DNA of 8,194 nt from Bacteroidales bacterium UBA1182 (GTDB lineage: Bacteria > Bacteroidota > Bacteroidia > Bacteroidales > Bacteroidaceae), in assembly GCA_002310015.1 (NCBI GenBank), contig DBYQ01000081.1, positions 1 to 8,194 of the forward strand. Reading direction: 5' to 3'. The notes under the pieces are model-generated. The model was not told the DNA's origin. It saw only the letters and a list, made by a program, of their open reading frames with translations, and searched no databases. Numbering within the stretch: position 1 is the first letter of the stretch; each line of letters begins with the position of its first letter. A program made the position numbers and the translations under genes. Shown one piece after another: positions 1 through 6,077 of the stretch.

Positions 1-69
1 GGTGACGGCAAGGTCTCAATAGACGAGCTCAAAGAACTTATTGAACACCTGGAAAAGAACAAAAAATGA
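1..69 (+). CDS. C-terminal end of a BlaI/MecI-family transcriptional repressor (5' end outside window)
   Basis: Only the last 22 codons and the TGA stop are present. The peptide ends GKVSIDELKELIEHLEKNKK. This pattern closely matches the C-terminal helix of Bacteroidota BlaI/MecI-type repressors, which end in a segment of the form EKIS.DDLKEIIE.IEK. That helix belongs to the dimerisation part, so the DNA-binding winged helix lies outside the window. The stop overlaps the next start codon by 4 bp (ATGA, 66-69), meaning translational coupling to the M56 peptidase gene, the usual partner of BlaI. In the family, the M56 protein relieves repression when a signal arrives. The GDGKVSIDEL stretch also looks like half an EF-hand loop, but the neighbour and the remaining helix make BlaI the better call. 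Confidence 0.75.
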   Translation, partial: GDGKVSIDELKELIEHLEKNKK

Positions 70-1328
70 TAACCTTCCTTACCTATCAATTGAAAGTTGC
101 GGTCATAATGGCCGTCTTCTACATATTCTACCGTCTGTTCCTGATCAAGGATTCATGGCACAGGCTTAACAGGATTGTGCTTTTGAGCACGGCTATGCTA
201 TCATTTCTTCTCCCTGTTTGCATTATTACAATCTAAACGACCGAAGTCGTTCCAATGGCGGTTGCCCAACTTTTGCAATCCAACACAAACGCCCCTGTCC
301 AAACCACGACCACACTCTGGTGGCATATCGCCCTCATGTCAGTTTATGCTGCAGGCGTCATCTTTGTACTGATAAAGGTTCTCGCATCGGTCTTACGCGT
401 ACGTAATATAATAAGGAGCGCAAGCAAGGAGGTTATGGCCGATGGCACTGCGGTTTATGTAATGCCCGGCAATGATCCTTCATTCAGTTGGATGGGGCAT
501 ATTGTAATCTCTGAGGCTGATTGGAAAAATAATGAAACGGCAATAATCAGCCATGAGAAAGCCCACGTGGCACTGCGCCACTCAATTGATGTACTTATTA
601 CCGATATAATAGCCGCCGCACAGTGGTTCAACCCCGCAATCTGGATGCTGCGCATTGACCTGCGCGCCGTCCATGAATATGAGGCCGATGACACCGTACT
701 GCGCGCCGGCACCGATCTGCGCAGTTATCAGTATCTGCTCATTAGCAAAGCGGCCGCAATGAACGGATACACAATAGCTAATAATTTCAATCACAGTATT
801 TTAAAAAACCGGATTTTTATGATGGAAAAAGAAAGAACAACCAGAAGGAGTCTGCTTAGAGCACTCTATCTTCTCCCCTTAGTTTGTATTTGTCTGGCTG
901 TAAACGCCAAGACCAAGGTTAATTACGTGTATGACAATTCCAATACGGATCAAACAACCAAAAAGGTTGTCGGGCGTGTTACTCTTGACTACGACACGTT
1001 GAAATATGAAGGAACTCTCAAATATGAGAACATGAATCCCGGAACCGACATTAACTGGGATGTGGAAGCCTACAAACTACCTGAAGGAAAAACAGTAGAT
1101 GAACTCATAAAAACCTTACCGGGTGTTGGGTATGATGAGGATGGAAACATTACCGTCAACGGCAAACCTGTTTCTAAAGTTCTAGTAAACGGAAAGGCCT
1201 ACAATCCTAATCCGGAGGCAACTGATTTACCTGACCACACCGTTCACATCAATTCAAGTGAAAGCTTACCTGAAGTCAATGGCCGGGCGGTAAGCAGAGT
1301 CCTTGTCAATGGCGAGGAATTGAAATAG
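66..1328 (+). pseudogene. BlaR1-like M56 membrane metallopeptidase gene interrupted by an in-frame TAA stop
   Basis: Reading from the ATG at 66 gives 56 residues with two membrane helices (about residues 9-27 and 37-56). A TAA at 234-236 follows, and the same frame then stays open to the TAA at 1326-1328. No base is gained or lost: codon 57 alone is a stop, as expected from a single substitution (for example CAA or AAA to TAA) or a sequencing error. Joined, the two parts give the BlaR1/MecR1 plan of about 420 codons: two N-terminal helices, a third helix, a cytoplasmic zinc protease domain, a fourth helix and a periplasmic tail. The start overlaps the stop of the BlaI-like gene, confirming that 66 is the ancestral start. 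In this family the protease acts on the partner repressor or on itself after a periplasmic signal. As written, a full-length product needs readthrough. Confidence 0.8.
255..1328 (+). CDS. M56 peptidase catalytic portion: intact downstream ORF of the interrupted gene, with TonB-receptor-like tail
   Basis: This is the 357-aa open part beginning at the first ATG after the nonsense codon. Residues 22-46 form a membrane helix (LWWHIALMSVYAAG...). The zinc motif HEKAH is at 100-104, and QWFNPAIW (123-130) and HEYEAD (140-145), which holds the third zinc ligand, follow as in M56 peptidases. A second helix spans about 200-218. The remaining 140 residues should be periplasmic. They include LPEGKTVDELIKTLPGVG (275-292) and DGNITVNGKPVSKVLVNGK (296-314), a pattern familiar from Bacteroidota TonB-dependent outer-membrane proteins, and end with a second shorter copy, VNGRAVSRVLVNGE (341-354). 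No penicillin-binding domain is present, so beta-lactam sensing is unlikely. Whether translation restarts at 255 is unknown. The catalytic residues are all kept, so either the mutation is recent or the fragment still works. Confidence 0.6.
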   Translation: MAVAQLLQSNTNAPVQTTTTLWWHIALMSVYAAGVIFVLIKVLASVLRVRNIIRSASKEVMADGTAVYVMPGNDPSFSWMGHIVISEADWKNNETAIISHEKAHVALRHSIDVLITDIIAAAQWFNPAIWMLRIDLRAVHEYEADDTVLRAGTDLRSYQYLLISKAAAMNGYTIANNFNHSILKNRIFMMEKERTTRRSLLRALYLLPLVCICLAVNAKTKVNYVYDNSNTDQTTKKVVGRVTLDYDTLKYEGTLKYENMNPGTDINWDVEAYKLPEGKTVDELIKTLPGVGYDEDGNITVNGKPVSKVLVNGKAYNPNPEATDLPDHTVHINSSESLPEVNGRAVSRVLVNGEELK

Positions 1329-1350
1329 AATTGAAACTGAATAAACATAT

Positions 1351-1811
1351 ATGAAACCATTCTCTCTCTTTGTTTGCATTTTTGCAATGTTTGCCCTCAC
1401 ATCGGCCGCCAAAACCGGTAAGGACAGTGAGGTACGTATTGAAAAGTCCTGGAAAAAGAATGCCAAACCTCTTGCGTTTGAAGAGATTGATACAAAAGAC
1501 CTGCTGGAGTTTGCCGAGAACTGTGATGTCTTTGGCGACATACTGGTTGTGCAGAACTACAACAACAGCGGCAAGTATCTGCTGGAGTTTGCAGACATGA
1601 ATACCATGGAGATCAAACGCAAAGCCCTTCTGAGAGGCAACGGCCCGGGCGAGGTCACATTCCACATTTTTTAGGCAGGGACTGGCCTCATGAAAAGATA
1701 TATTTGGACTTGAAATTCAAATCTCAAATAGTCCAGATTATGTTTCTTCATTTTTTTCCTTTTGAAACTGGCGGATATAATTGTATTTTTGTGCTATCAA
1801 CTGATGACTGA
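1351..1811 (+). pseudogene. Truncated, frameshifted N-terminal fragment of an exported 6-bladed beta-propeller protein
   Basis: The open frame 1351-1674 encodes 107 aa. It starts with a Sec signal peptide (MKPFSLFVCIFAMFALTSA) lacking a lipobox, followed by a first propeller blade (DILVVQNYNNSGKYLLEF) and the signature GNGPGE at residues 96-101. Intact relatives run to about 350-400 aa, so most of the propeller is missing. The frame ends at a TAG just after a T6 tract (1667-1672). In the -1 frame the sequence continues FLGRDWPHEKIYLDLKFKSQ, which reads like the next blade, and stops at 1809-1811. One T lost from an original T7 would explain this. Even repaired, the product is only about 150 aa, so a deletion must also have occurred. 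It lies 22 bp after the M56 stop and was probably cotranscribed with it. Confidence 0.65.
1761..1791 (+). promoter_or_regulatory. Bacteroides-type promoter for the propeller lipoprotein operon
   Basis: A TTTG at 1761-1764 and TATTTTTG at 1784-1791 match the two elements of the primary sigma factor promoter of Bacteroides (TTTG at -33, TAnnTTTG at -7) exactly, with 19 bp between them, inside the usual 19-21 bp range. The start site would fall near 1797, about 20 bases before the ATG at 1819. The site lies in the out-of-frame tail of the truncated propeller gene, so the downstream genes can be expressed independently of the BlaI/M56 operon. The match is read directly from the sequence; activity is inferred. 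Confidence 0.6.
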
Positions 1812-1818
1812 CAAATTT

Positions 1819-2928
1819 ATGAGAACCTTATTTTGCTCCTTGAGTGCAATTATACTCCTGATGTTTACGTCATGCAGGGATGTTAATGAAACACCAGCCA
1901 TTCCTGTTGAAACCGTTGATGACAAGTATTATCTGGATGATATTGCGGACAGCATGCACTACGTTCTGCTTGAGGAAGGTTCCATTGAAAGCCTTGTGGG
2001 CAGCATATACGGTGTCCAGATGGATGACGGCAAGCTGTTTGTGGCTCATAACCCCGGCTCAACGCGTGAAGAGGATCAGATAATATCAGTATATGACCTT
2101 GACGGGCACTACCTGAACAGGATTGGCCGCAAAGGGCGTGCACGCAATGAGTTCATTCAGATCAAGAGTTGGTGTCTGGATATAGAGCGCAATGAAGTGC
2201 TGATTCTTGACAACAGCTCTCATGCGATCAAGAGATATGCTTATGACGGGACATATATCTCACAGATTTCCCTGCCCGACTACCAGTACATAGAACGGAT
2301 ATTCATGGTTGGCGGAAAGATATACGGCCAGACAATTACGCCTGATGATACTGCCGATAATCTGATGCTCATCAACGATGACGGCACATTCAATGTCCTT
2401 TTAGACAAGAGAGAGATTGTAACTGATAATTTCGGAATCGGTTCAACGTCAGGAATGTTGGCAGCGGATATGACGAGTTTCTACCACATGCGTCCGTTTG
2501 ACCGCAATTTATACAAGATAACAGGCAGCACCATTGACACGTGCGGTTTTTTTGATTTTCTCAAAGTCCCGCCAGCCAACATACTCAAGAACTTCACTAC
2601 TGATTATACTGATTATTTAATGGCCATTCCTGCAATCGGCACACAGACATCAGACTATCTGATTCTCCAACTGTTTGGAAGTTCCAAATATGTTTATAAC
2701 AAACAAACAGGGATATGCACATGCTACGATTTTCACTGGTCTAAAATGGCATATGACCCTAATCCGGTCGGGGCATCCGGCAACATAATTATTGCCAAGA
2801 TCAGCCCATTTAGTGCTCAATCAGCCCTTGAAAACCGCGAGGAGTTGATCTCTGAGTCAGACAAACCTATGCTCCAGGCCATAGCCTCCCGTGAGAACGA
2901 CGCCCTACTCTTCTATCACCTTAAATGA
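1819..2928 (+). CDS. 6-bladed beta-propeller lipoprotein (first intact paralogue)
   Basis: The 369-aa product starts MRTLFCSLSAIILLMFTSCR, a lipoprotein signal with lipobox MFTSC and acylated Cys19. An upstream in-frame TTG (1762) and an ATG (1804) would put 14-19 extra residues before the signal peptide. They are rejected because the signal begins cleanly at 1819 and 1762 lies inside the promoter. Blade repeats are visible: GKLFVAHNPG, then IISVYDLDGHYLNRIG, then the family signature GRKGRARNEF (103-112), then EVLILDNSSHAIKRYAYDG. The motif GRxGxxxxEF is the diverged form of the GRGPGE(F/Y) signature of Bacteroidota 6-bladed propeller proteins (the PF17170-like group). These are envelope lipoproteins of unknown biochemical role, often in tandem arrays near nutrient-uptake or signalling genes. 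It is first in the block and sits 32 bp before the next paralogue. Confidence 0.85.
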   Translation: MRTLFCSLSAIILLMFTSCRDVNETPAIPVETVDDKYYLDDIADSMHYVLLEEGSIESLVGSIYGVQMDDGKLFVAHNPGSTREEDQIISVYDLDGHYLNRIGRKGRARNEFIQIKSWCLDIERNEVLILDNSSHAIKRYAYDGTYISQISLPDYQYIERIFMVGGKIYGQTITPDDTADNLMLINDDGTFNVLLDKREIVTDNFGIGSTSGMLAADMTSFYHMRPFDRNLYKITGSTIDTCGFFDFLKVPPANILKNFTTDYTDYLMAIPAIGTQTSDYLILQLFGSSKYVYNKQTGICTCYDFHWSKMAYDPNPVGASGNIIIAKISPFSAQSALENREELISESDKPMLQAIASRENDALLFYHLK

Positions 2929-2960
2929 TTTAATAACAAAACCAATTATCAGAATAAAAC

Positions 2961-4076
2961 ATGAAACGATTATCTTCTTACACCGCTATTATTCTCTTTA
3001 CCAGTCTATTTGCTATTTCCTGTGCCGATGCCTCCCAGGGGCCCACAAAGGTTGATGCCACAAAATGGGACAAGAACCCTGATTCGCATTTTGCATCACA
3101 GCGCATAATCCCTCTTGAGACCAATGATGACATTCTGATGGGTGACATAAAGAGCATAAAAGTCTATGATGACACCTATTTCATCCTTGATTCCAGGAAT
3201 ACTATATTCCGATTTGACAAGGATGGCAAGTATCTATCCAAGATATCACGTCAGGGACGAGGACACGGAGAGTATCTTGACATTAGGACAATTGATGTAT
3301 TTGAAGATGAGGTTTATGTACTTTCCAGTTTTGAGAAGAAAATACTCACCTACTCCTTTAACGGTGAGTTCCTGAAAGAGATAAACCTGAATGAACCATA
3401 TTTTGACATGGCCGTTGAGGATGATTACATACTGTTGTTTTCAAACAACTGCAACAACAGCCTGAAGAATTATGTCAAGATATCCCTGAATGGAGATATA
3501 ATGGATTCATGGGATGATTTCAGCAAAAACACCAGTTTTATCCTGGGAGGCAGGTTCTTGAACAAACAAGGCAGTTCCATACTCTATCACAAGCCCTTTG
3601 ATTACCGCATCTTTGAGTATGACGGAAAGACCTCAAAGCAGATTGCTGAATTCAATTTCACCAATAACAAGCACTACCAGAAGAGCGAGATGGAGGATAT
3701 TGTTGAATTTAATGATCTGGTCAGGAATACAGAATATGTAAAACAGTTCAACTCTGTTGCAATGGTTGCCGGCAAACTTGTTGTCACCTATAGCATGTAC
3801 CTGGACGGATACGGGATAAAGGATTTCATTATCATAAATGACCTCAAAAACAACAAGTGCTACAACTACTGCCTGCAGGAACAGGGATTATGCTCCACCC
3901 CGTTCCCCGGATACGGCTATTACCTGTGTGACAAGGCGCTGATAACATATTCATCAGCGTCGGGCTTTATAATGGCTAATGAGGAAAAGCTTGACCAAGA
4001 GATACTCTCCAAGATATCCCCCGAGGGCAACCCGGTCCTGATGCGCTTTGAATTCAAGTCTGAAACCTCAAAATAA
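2961..4076 (+). CDS. 6-bladed beta-propeller lipoprotein (second intact paralogue)
   Basis: The product is 371 aa. The signal peptide MKRLSSYTAIILFTSLFAIS ends at Cys21 in the lipobox FAISC. The mature part has the classical start of this family: RIIPLETNDDILMGDI (48-63), a first blade DDTYFILDSRNTIFRFDKDG (70-89), and the signature SRQGRGHGEY (96-105). Repeating beta strands continue to the C-terminus, which ends GNPVLMRFEFKSETSK. Length and layout suggest a complete propeller. It is closer to the family consensus than its neighbours, so the paralogues are old and diverged rather than a fresh tandem duplication. It follows the first paralogue by 32 bp with no visible promoter and precedes the small Lys-rich gene by only 5 bp, indicating an operon. 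Pieces of its 3' end recur at 5814-5884 almost unchanged. Confidence 0.87.
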   Translation: MKRLSSYTAIILFTSLFAISCADASQGPTKVDATKWDKNPDSHFASQRIIPLETNDDILMGDIKSIKVYDDTYFILDSRNTIFRFDKDGKYLSKISRQGRGHGEYLDIRTIDVFEDEVYVLSSFEKKILTYSFNGEFLKEINLNEPYFDMAVEDDYILLFSNNCNNSLKNYVKISLNGDIMDSWDDFSKNTSFILGGRFLNKQGSSILYHKPFDYRIFEYDGKTSKQIAEFNFTNNKHYQKSEMEDIVEFNDLVRNTEYVKQFNSVAMVAGKLVVTYSMYLDGYGIKDFIIINDLKNNKCYNYCLQEQGLCSTPFPGYGYYLCDKALITYSSASGFIMANEEKLDQEILSKISPEGNPVLMRFEFKSETSK

Positions 4077-4081
4077 CTTCT

Positions 4082-4495
4082 ATGAAAATCTTATCAAAAG
4101 CACTCCTTCTTGTTTCCCTGGCCTGCATAACCACCGTAGCCAATGCCCAGACTGAATTGACCCATATCAAGACCGATGGATATGATGCCTATTCCATCAG
4201 TGCAGTCAACACCACAGACTCTACGTTCAATCTTACAGTTTCAGCGTTAATAGAAGGAAATGATATCAATATCGATGAAACCTACAATTATATTCTCTTT
4301 AATCAGATTGACAGCATCATGTACAGCAAGTATGGTGATCAATATGATGACAAAGCCAAAGAAGAGTTACACAAACAGTTGCTTAAGAATATGAAGAAAA
4401 AGGATAAGGAGGATGCCCGTAAGAATAAAAAACTCAATAAAGAATTAAAGAAGTCCCTCAGAAAAGAATTGAAAACCCTTAAGACTGAACATTAA
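4082..4495 (+). CDS. Small exported protein with Lys-rich C-terminal helix, unknown function
   Basis: I do not recognise this 137-aa protein. It has a clear Sec signal peptide, MKILSKALLLVSLACITTVA followed by NA, with likely cleavage after Ala22 (ANA/Q). Cys15 is a weak lipobox alternative. Residues 23-80 form a compact part with alternating hydrophobic residues (YDAYSISAV, FNLTVSALI). From about 90 to the end the chain is dominated by Lys with Glu and Asp (KNMKKKDKEDARKNKKLNK), predicting a highly basic helix or coiled coil. Such a tail could bind acidic partners, lipid or nucleic acid, but nothing in the sequence shows which. It starts 5 bp after the second propeller gene, so it is very probably cotranslated with it. 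A REP-like hairpin follows 8 bp after its stop. Confidence 0.75.
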   Translation: MKILSKALLLVSLACITTVANAQTELTHIKTDGYDAYSISAVNTTDSTFNLTVSALIEGNDINIDETYNYILFNQIDSIMYSKYGDQYDDKAKEELHKQLLKNMKKKDKEDARKNKKLNKELKKSLRKELKTLKTEH

Positions 4496-4503
4496 ACCGG
4501 TAT

Positions 4504-4532
4504 TACACAAAAAGAACCGTCCCTACTGTGTA
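4504..4532 (+). repeat. REP-like hairpin with AGAACCGTCCC core (copy 1)
   Basis: The arms TACACA (4504-4509) and TGTGTA (4527-4532) are perfect inverted repeats around a 17-base loop containing AGAACCGTCCC (4513-4523). The same 11-mer occurs on the opposite strand in the loop of the hairpin after rho (8138-8148), and the match extends to CAAAA(C)AGAACCGTCCC with one inserted base. Both copies sit a few bases after a stop codon. From memory, cores of the form GAACCGTCCCC are widespread as small palindromic repeats in several phyla, some associated with REP-type Y1 transposases. The element may stabilise or terminate the upstream transcript. Confidence 0.5.
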
Positions 4533-4585
4533 CAAATATAGTGATTATTATCATAGCAATGTCTAATTTGCACTTTAAATAACTT

Positions 4586-5779
4586 ATGAAAAGTCTTTTC
4601 CACTCTGTAATTCTTGCCTCATCAACACTTTTGGTGTTCTCATTTGTTTCATGCAAGGAAAAAAAGAACAGCAACGAATACTACACCCCGCGTGAGATTA
4701 CGGCCGCGACTGATGTACCCAAGTACAATCTGAAGTTGAACCGCATTGATTTGGAATGCTTTGGAGTACATGATATCATAGCTGTGGACTCCATGATTGT
4801 GGCTATAACAAGCAACAAGGAGTCTATGATCCAAGTGTTTGACTATTCAGGCAATCCCATAGCGATGCTGTCACCCAGCGGACGTGCAGGAAATGAGTTC
4901 CTACAAGTCCATTACACTGATCAGAACACCGTGATAGATGGCGATAGGTATCTGTATGTGGGCGATTTTGAAAGCCTTTATCTGTACAACATTTCAGGTT
5001 CCATAAGGAACGGGGCAAACCTCAAGCCGCAGAAATTGATGGAAATGCCTGATTACAGAGACAGAGCCAGTAGTTTCAACATACTGTTCCGCAACGACGG
5101 CTCCTATTTCCAATACACGGGAGTAACCTATAATGAAATAGAGATACCGGGAGAGGCTTTAGCAGTAAATCCAGATGGCAGTCTGTCCCTAAAAGATGGT
5201 TACAGAATGCCGGAATTTGAATTCAATCCCCCTACTTACAAACTTATTAAACCTGATGGCAGCACAACACAGTTTGACATTTATCCCCAACTCCCTGATT
5301 TCAAGAACCCTCGTAGGGCACACAATCTTTATCATTCTACCGTGAGATTATCCAATGATGGCCGGAAAGTGGTTGTAGTAGATGCATATCAGGACCGCAT
5401 GACATTCATTGATCTGGAAGCAGGTGATATGTTTGGCGTAAGATGCCCGGATTTTGTGGATTTCGCCAAATATGCTGACGATGATGACTTTTCCTCAAAA
5501 GTTGTTGAAGGCGTATGGCAGGTGGTAACCTACGGAAAGCACATCTATGTATTGTATGATCATAACACCGTCTTTGAAGAGGATGAGGAGGAGAAGCCTA
5601 TAGATCCTTCCATACGTGTATTCAACTGGGACGGAGAGTTTATAGCAGACCTCATCCCCGATGCACCTATCGACAATTTCTTCATCGATGACAAAACCGG
5701 CAAACTCATAGCCACAGATGATGACGAGCAGTTCTATATAGCCGATATCACATCCCTGACAAGAAACTTTGCCAAATAA
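4586..5779 (+). CDS. TolB-like 6-bladed beta-propeller lipoprotein (third intact paralogue)
   Basis: The 397-aa product has the signal MKSLFHSVILASSTLLVFSF followed by VSC (lipobox FVSC, Cys23) and a charged linker KEKKNSNE. The propeller part contains MIQVFDYSGNPIAMLSPSGR and the signature SPSGRAGNEF (96-105), later strands DGRKVVVVDAYQDRMTFIDL, and a last blade IRVFNWDGEFIADLIPDAPI with NFFIDDKTGKLIATDDDEQF. That ending is typical of the Bacteroidota TolB-like propeller group (PF15869-like), a separate branch from the two preceding lipoproteins. An acidic loop FEEDEEEKPIDPS sits near residue 330-342. It is separated from the small Lys-rich gene by 90 bp that hold a hairpin repeat, so it may be a separate or attenuated transcript. 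An incomplete promoter-like TAATTTGCAC lies at 4564-4573. Function is unknown beyond a presumed envelope binding or scaffold role. Confidence 0.83.
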   Translation: MKSLFHSVILASSTLLVFSFVSCKEKKNSNEYYTPREITAATDVPKYNLKLNRIDLECFGVHDIIAVDSMIVAITSNKESMIQVFDYSGNPIAMLSPSGRAGNEFLQVHYTDQNTVIDGDRYLYVGDFESLYLYNISGSIRNGANLKPQKLMEMPDYRDRASSFNILFRNDGSYFQYTGVTYNEIEIPGEALAVNPDGSLSLKDGYRMPEFEFNPPTYKLIKPDGSTTQFDIYPQLPDFKNPRRAHNLYHSTVRLSNDGRKVVVVDAYQDRMTFIDLEAGDMFGVRCPDFVDFAKYADDDDFSSKVVEGVWQVVTYGKHIYVLYDHNTVFEEDEEEKPIDPSIRVFNWDGEFIADLIPDAPIDNFFIDDKTGKLIATDDDEQFYIADITSLTRNFAK

Positions 5780-5783
5780 TCCC

Positions 5784-5894
5784 TATGACAACTCATTTGA
5801 ATACAAATCCAAATTCCCCGGATACGGCTATTACCTGTGTGACAAGGCGTTGATAACATACTTTGAATTCAAGTCTGGAACCTCTGATAAATGA
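5784..5894 (+). pseudogene. Relic of a propeller gene 3' end, near-copy of 3903-4069 with a 96-bp deletion
   Basis: Bases 5814-5860 match 3903-3949 with one mismatch in 47. Bases 5861-5884 match 4046-4069 with one mismatch in 24. The intervening 96 bp (3950-4045, 32 codons) of the second propeller gene are missing, so the reading frame is preserved: FPGYGYYLCDKALITY joins FEFKSGTSDK and ends at the TGA 5892-5894. Just before it, the same frame reads YDNSFEYKSK, itself similar to the FEFKSE C-terminal signature, so two propeller tails seem fused. No start codon or signal peptide is available, so it is not a gene. Near-identity points to a recent duplication or gene conversion from the paralogue 1.9 kb upstream, followed by deletion. 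Confidence 0.8.
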
Positions 5895-5913
5895 TTTCCG
5901 CCCTACTATGTAC

Positions 5914-5940
5914 TTTGTATTGAAATTATTTGTACATTTG
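5914..5940 (+). promoter_or_regulatory. Putative rho promoter
   Basis: TACATTTG at 5933-5940 matches the Bacteroides -7 element TAnnTTTG exactly. A TTTG at 5914-5917 could be the -33 element, but the spacing is only 15 bp, shorter than the usual 19-21, so the upstream part is doubtful. Transcription would begin near 5947, giving a rho leader of about 130 bases. The leader holds GGCAATCA (5986-5993), which can pair with TGATATTGCC (6052-6061) apart from a two-base bulge; any role in rho autoregulation is speculative. Confidence 0.4.
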
Positions 5941-6077
5941 CACCCGTAAGCCGCAATACAGTCCAATTCAAGGAACTCCGGTAGCGGCAATCAATCTGAA
6001 TTTTCATTAAAACAAACCTTAACGTGATGTCAGTGTGCCCGTAGTGCGCCATGATATTGCCAAGGTCTAATAAAACA

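Noticed and set aside
1..60. EF-hand-like GDGKVSIDEL
   Set aside because: Only half a loop is visible. The ATGA overlap with an M56 gene and the C-terminal helix pattern fit a BlaI-type repressor better.
218..406. Open frame of 62 codons overlapping the M56 gene
   Set aside because: Out of frame with the clear M56 coding sequence, with a composition typical of a shadow frame and no signal or domain.
1306..1665. Antisense open frames opposite the truncated propeller gene
   Set aside because: They lie opposite a recognisable coding frame with signal peptide and GNGPGE motif. No promoter or homology-like feature supports them.
1762..1818. TTG start giving a 388-aa version of the first intact propeller lipoprotein
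   Set aside because: It would place residues before the lipoprotein signal and overlap the consensus promoter; the ATG at 1819 begins the signal exactly.
4564..4570. TAATTTG as a promoter -7 element for the third propeller gene
   Set aside because: One base shorter than TAnnTTTG and no TTTG at the expected distance upstream. Mentioned only as weak.
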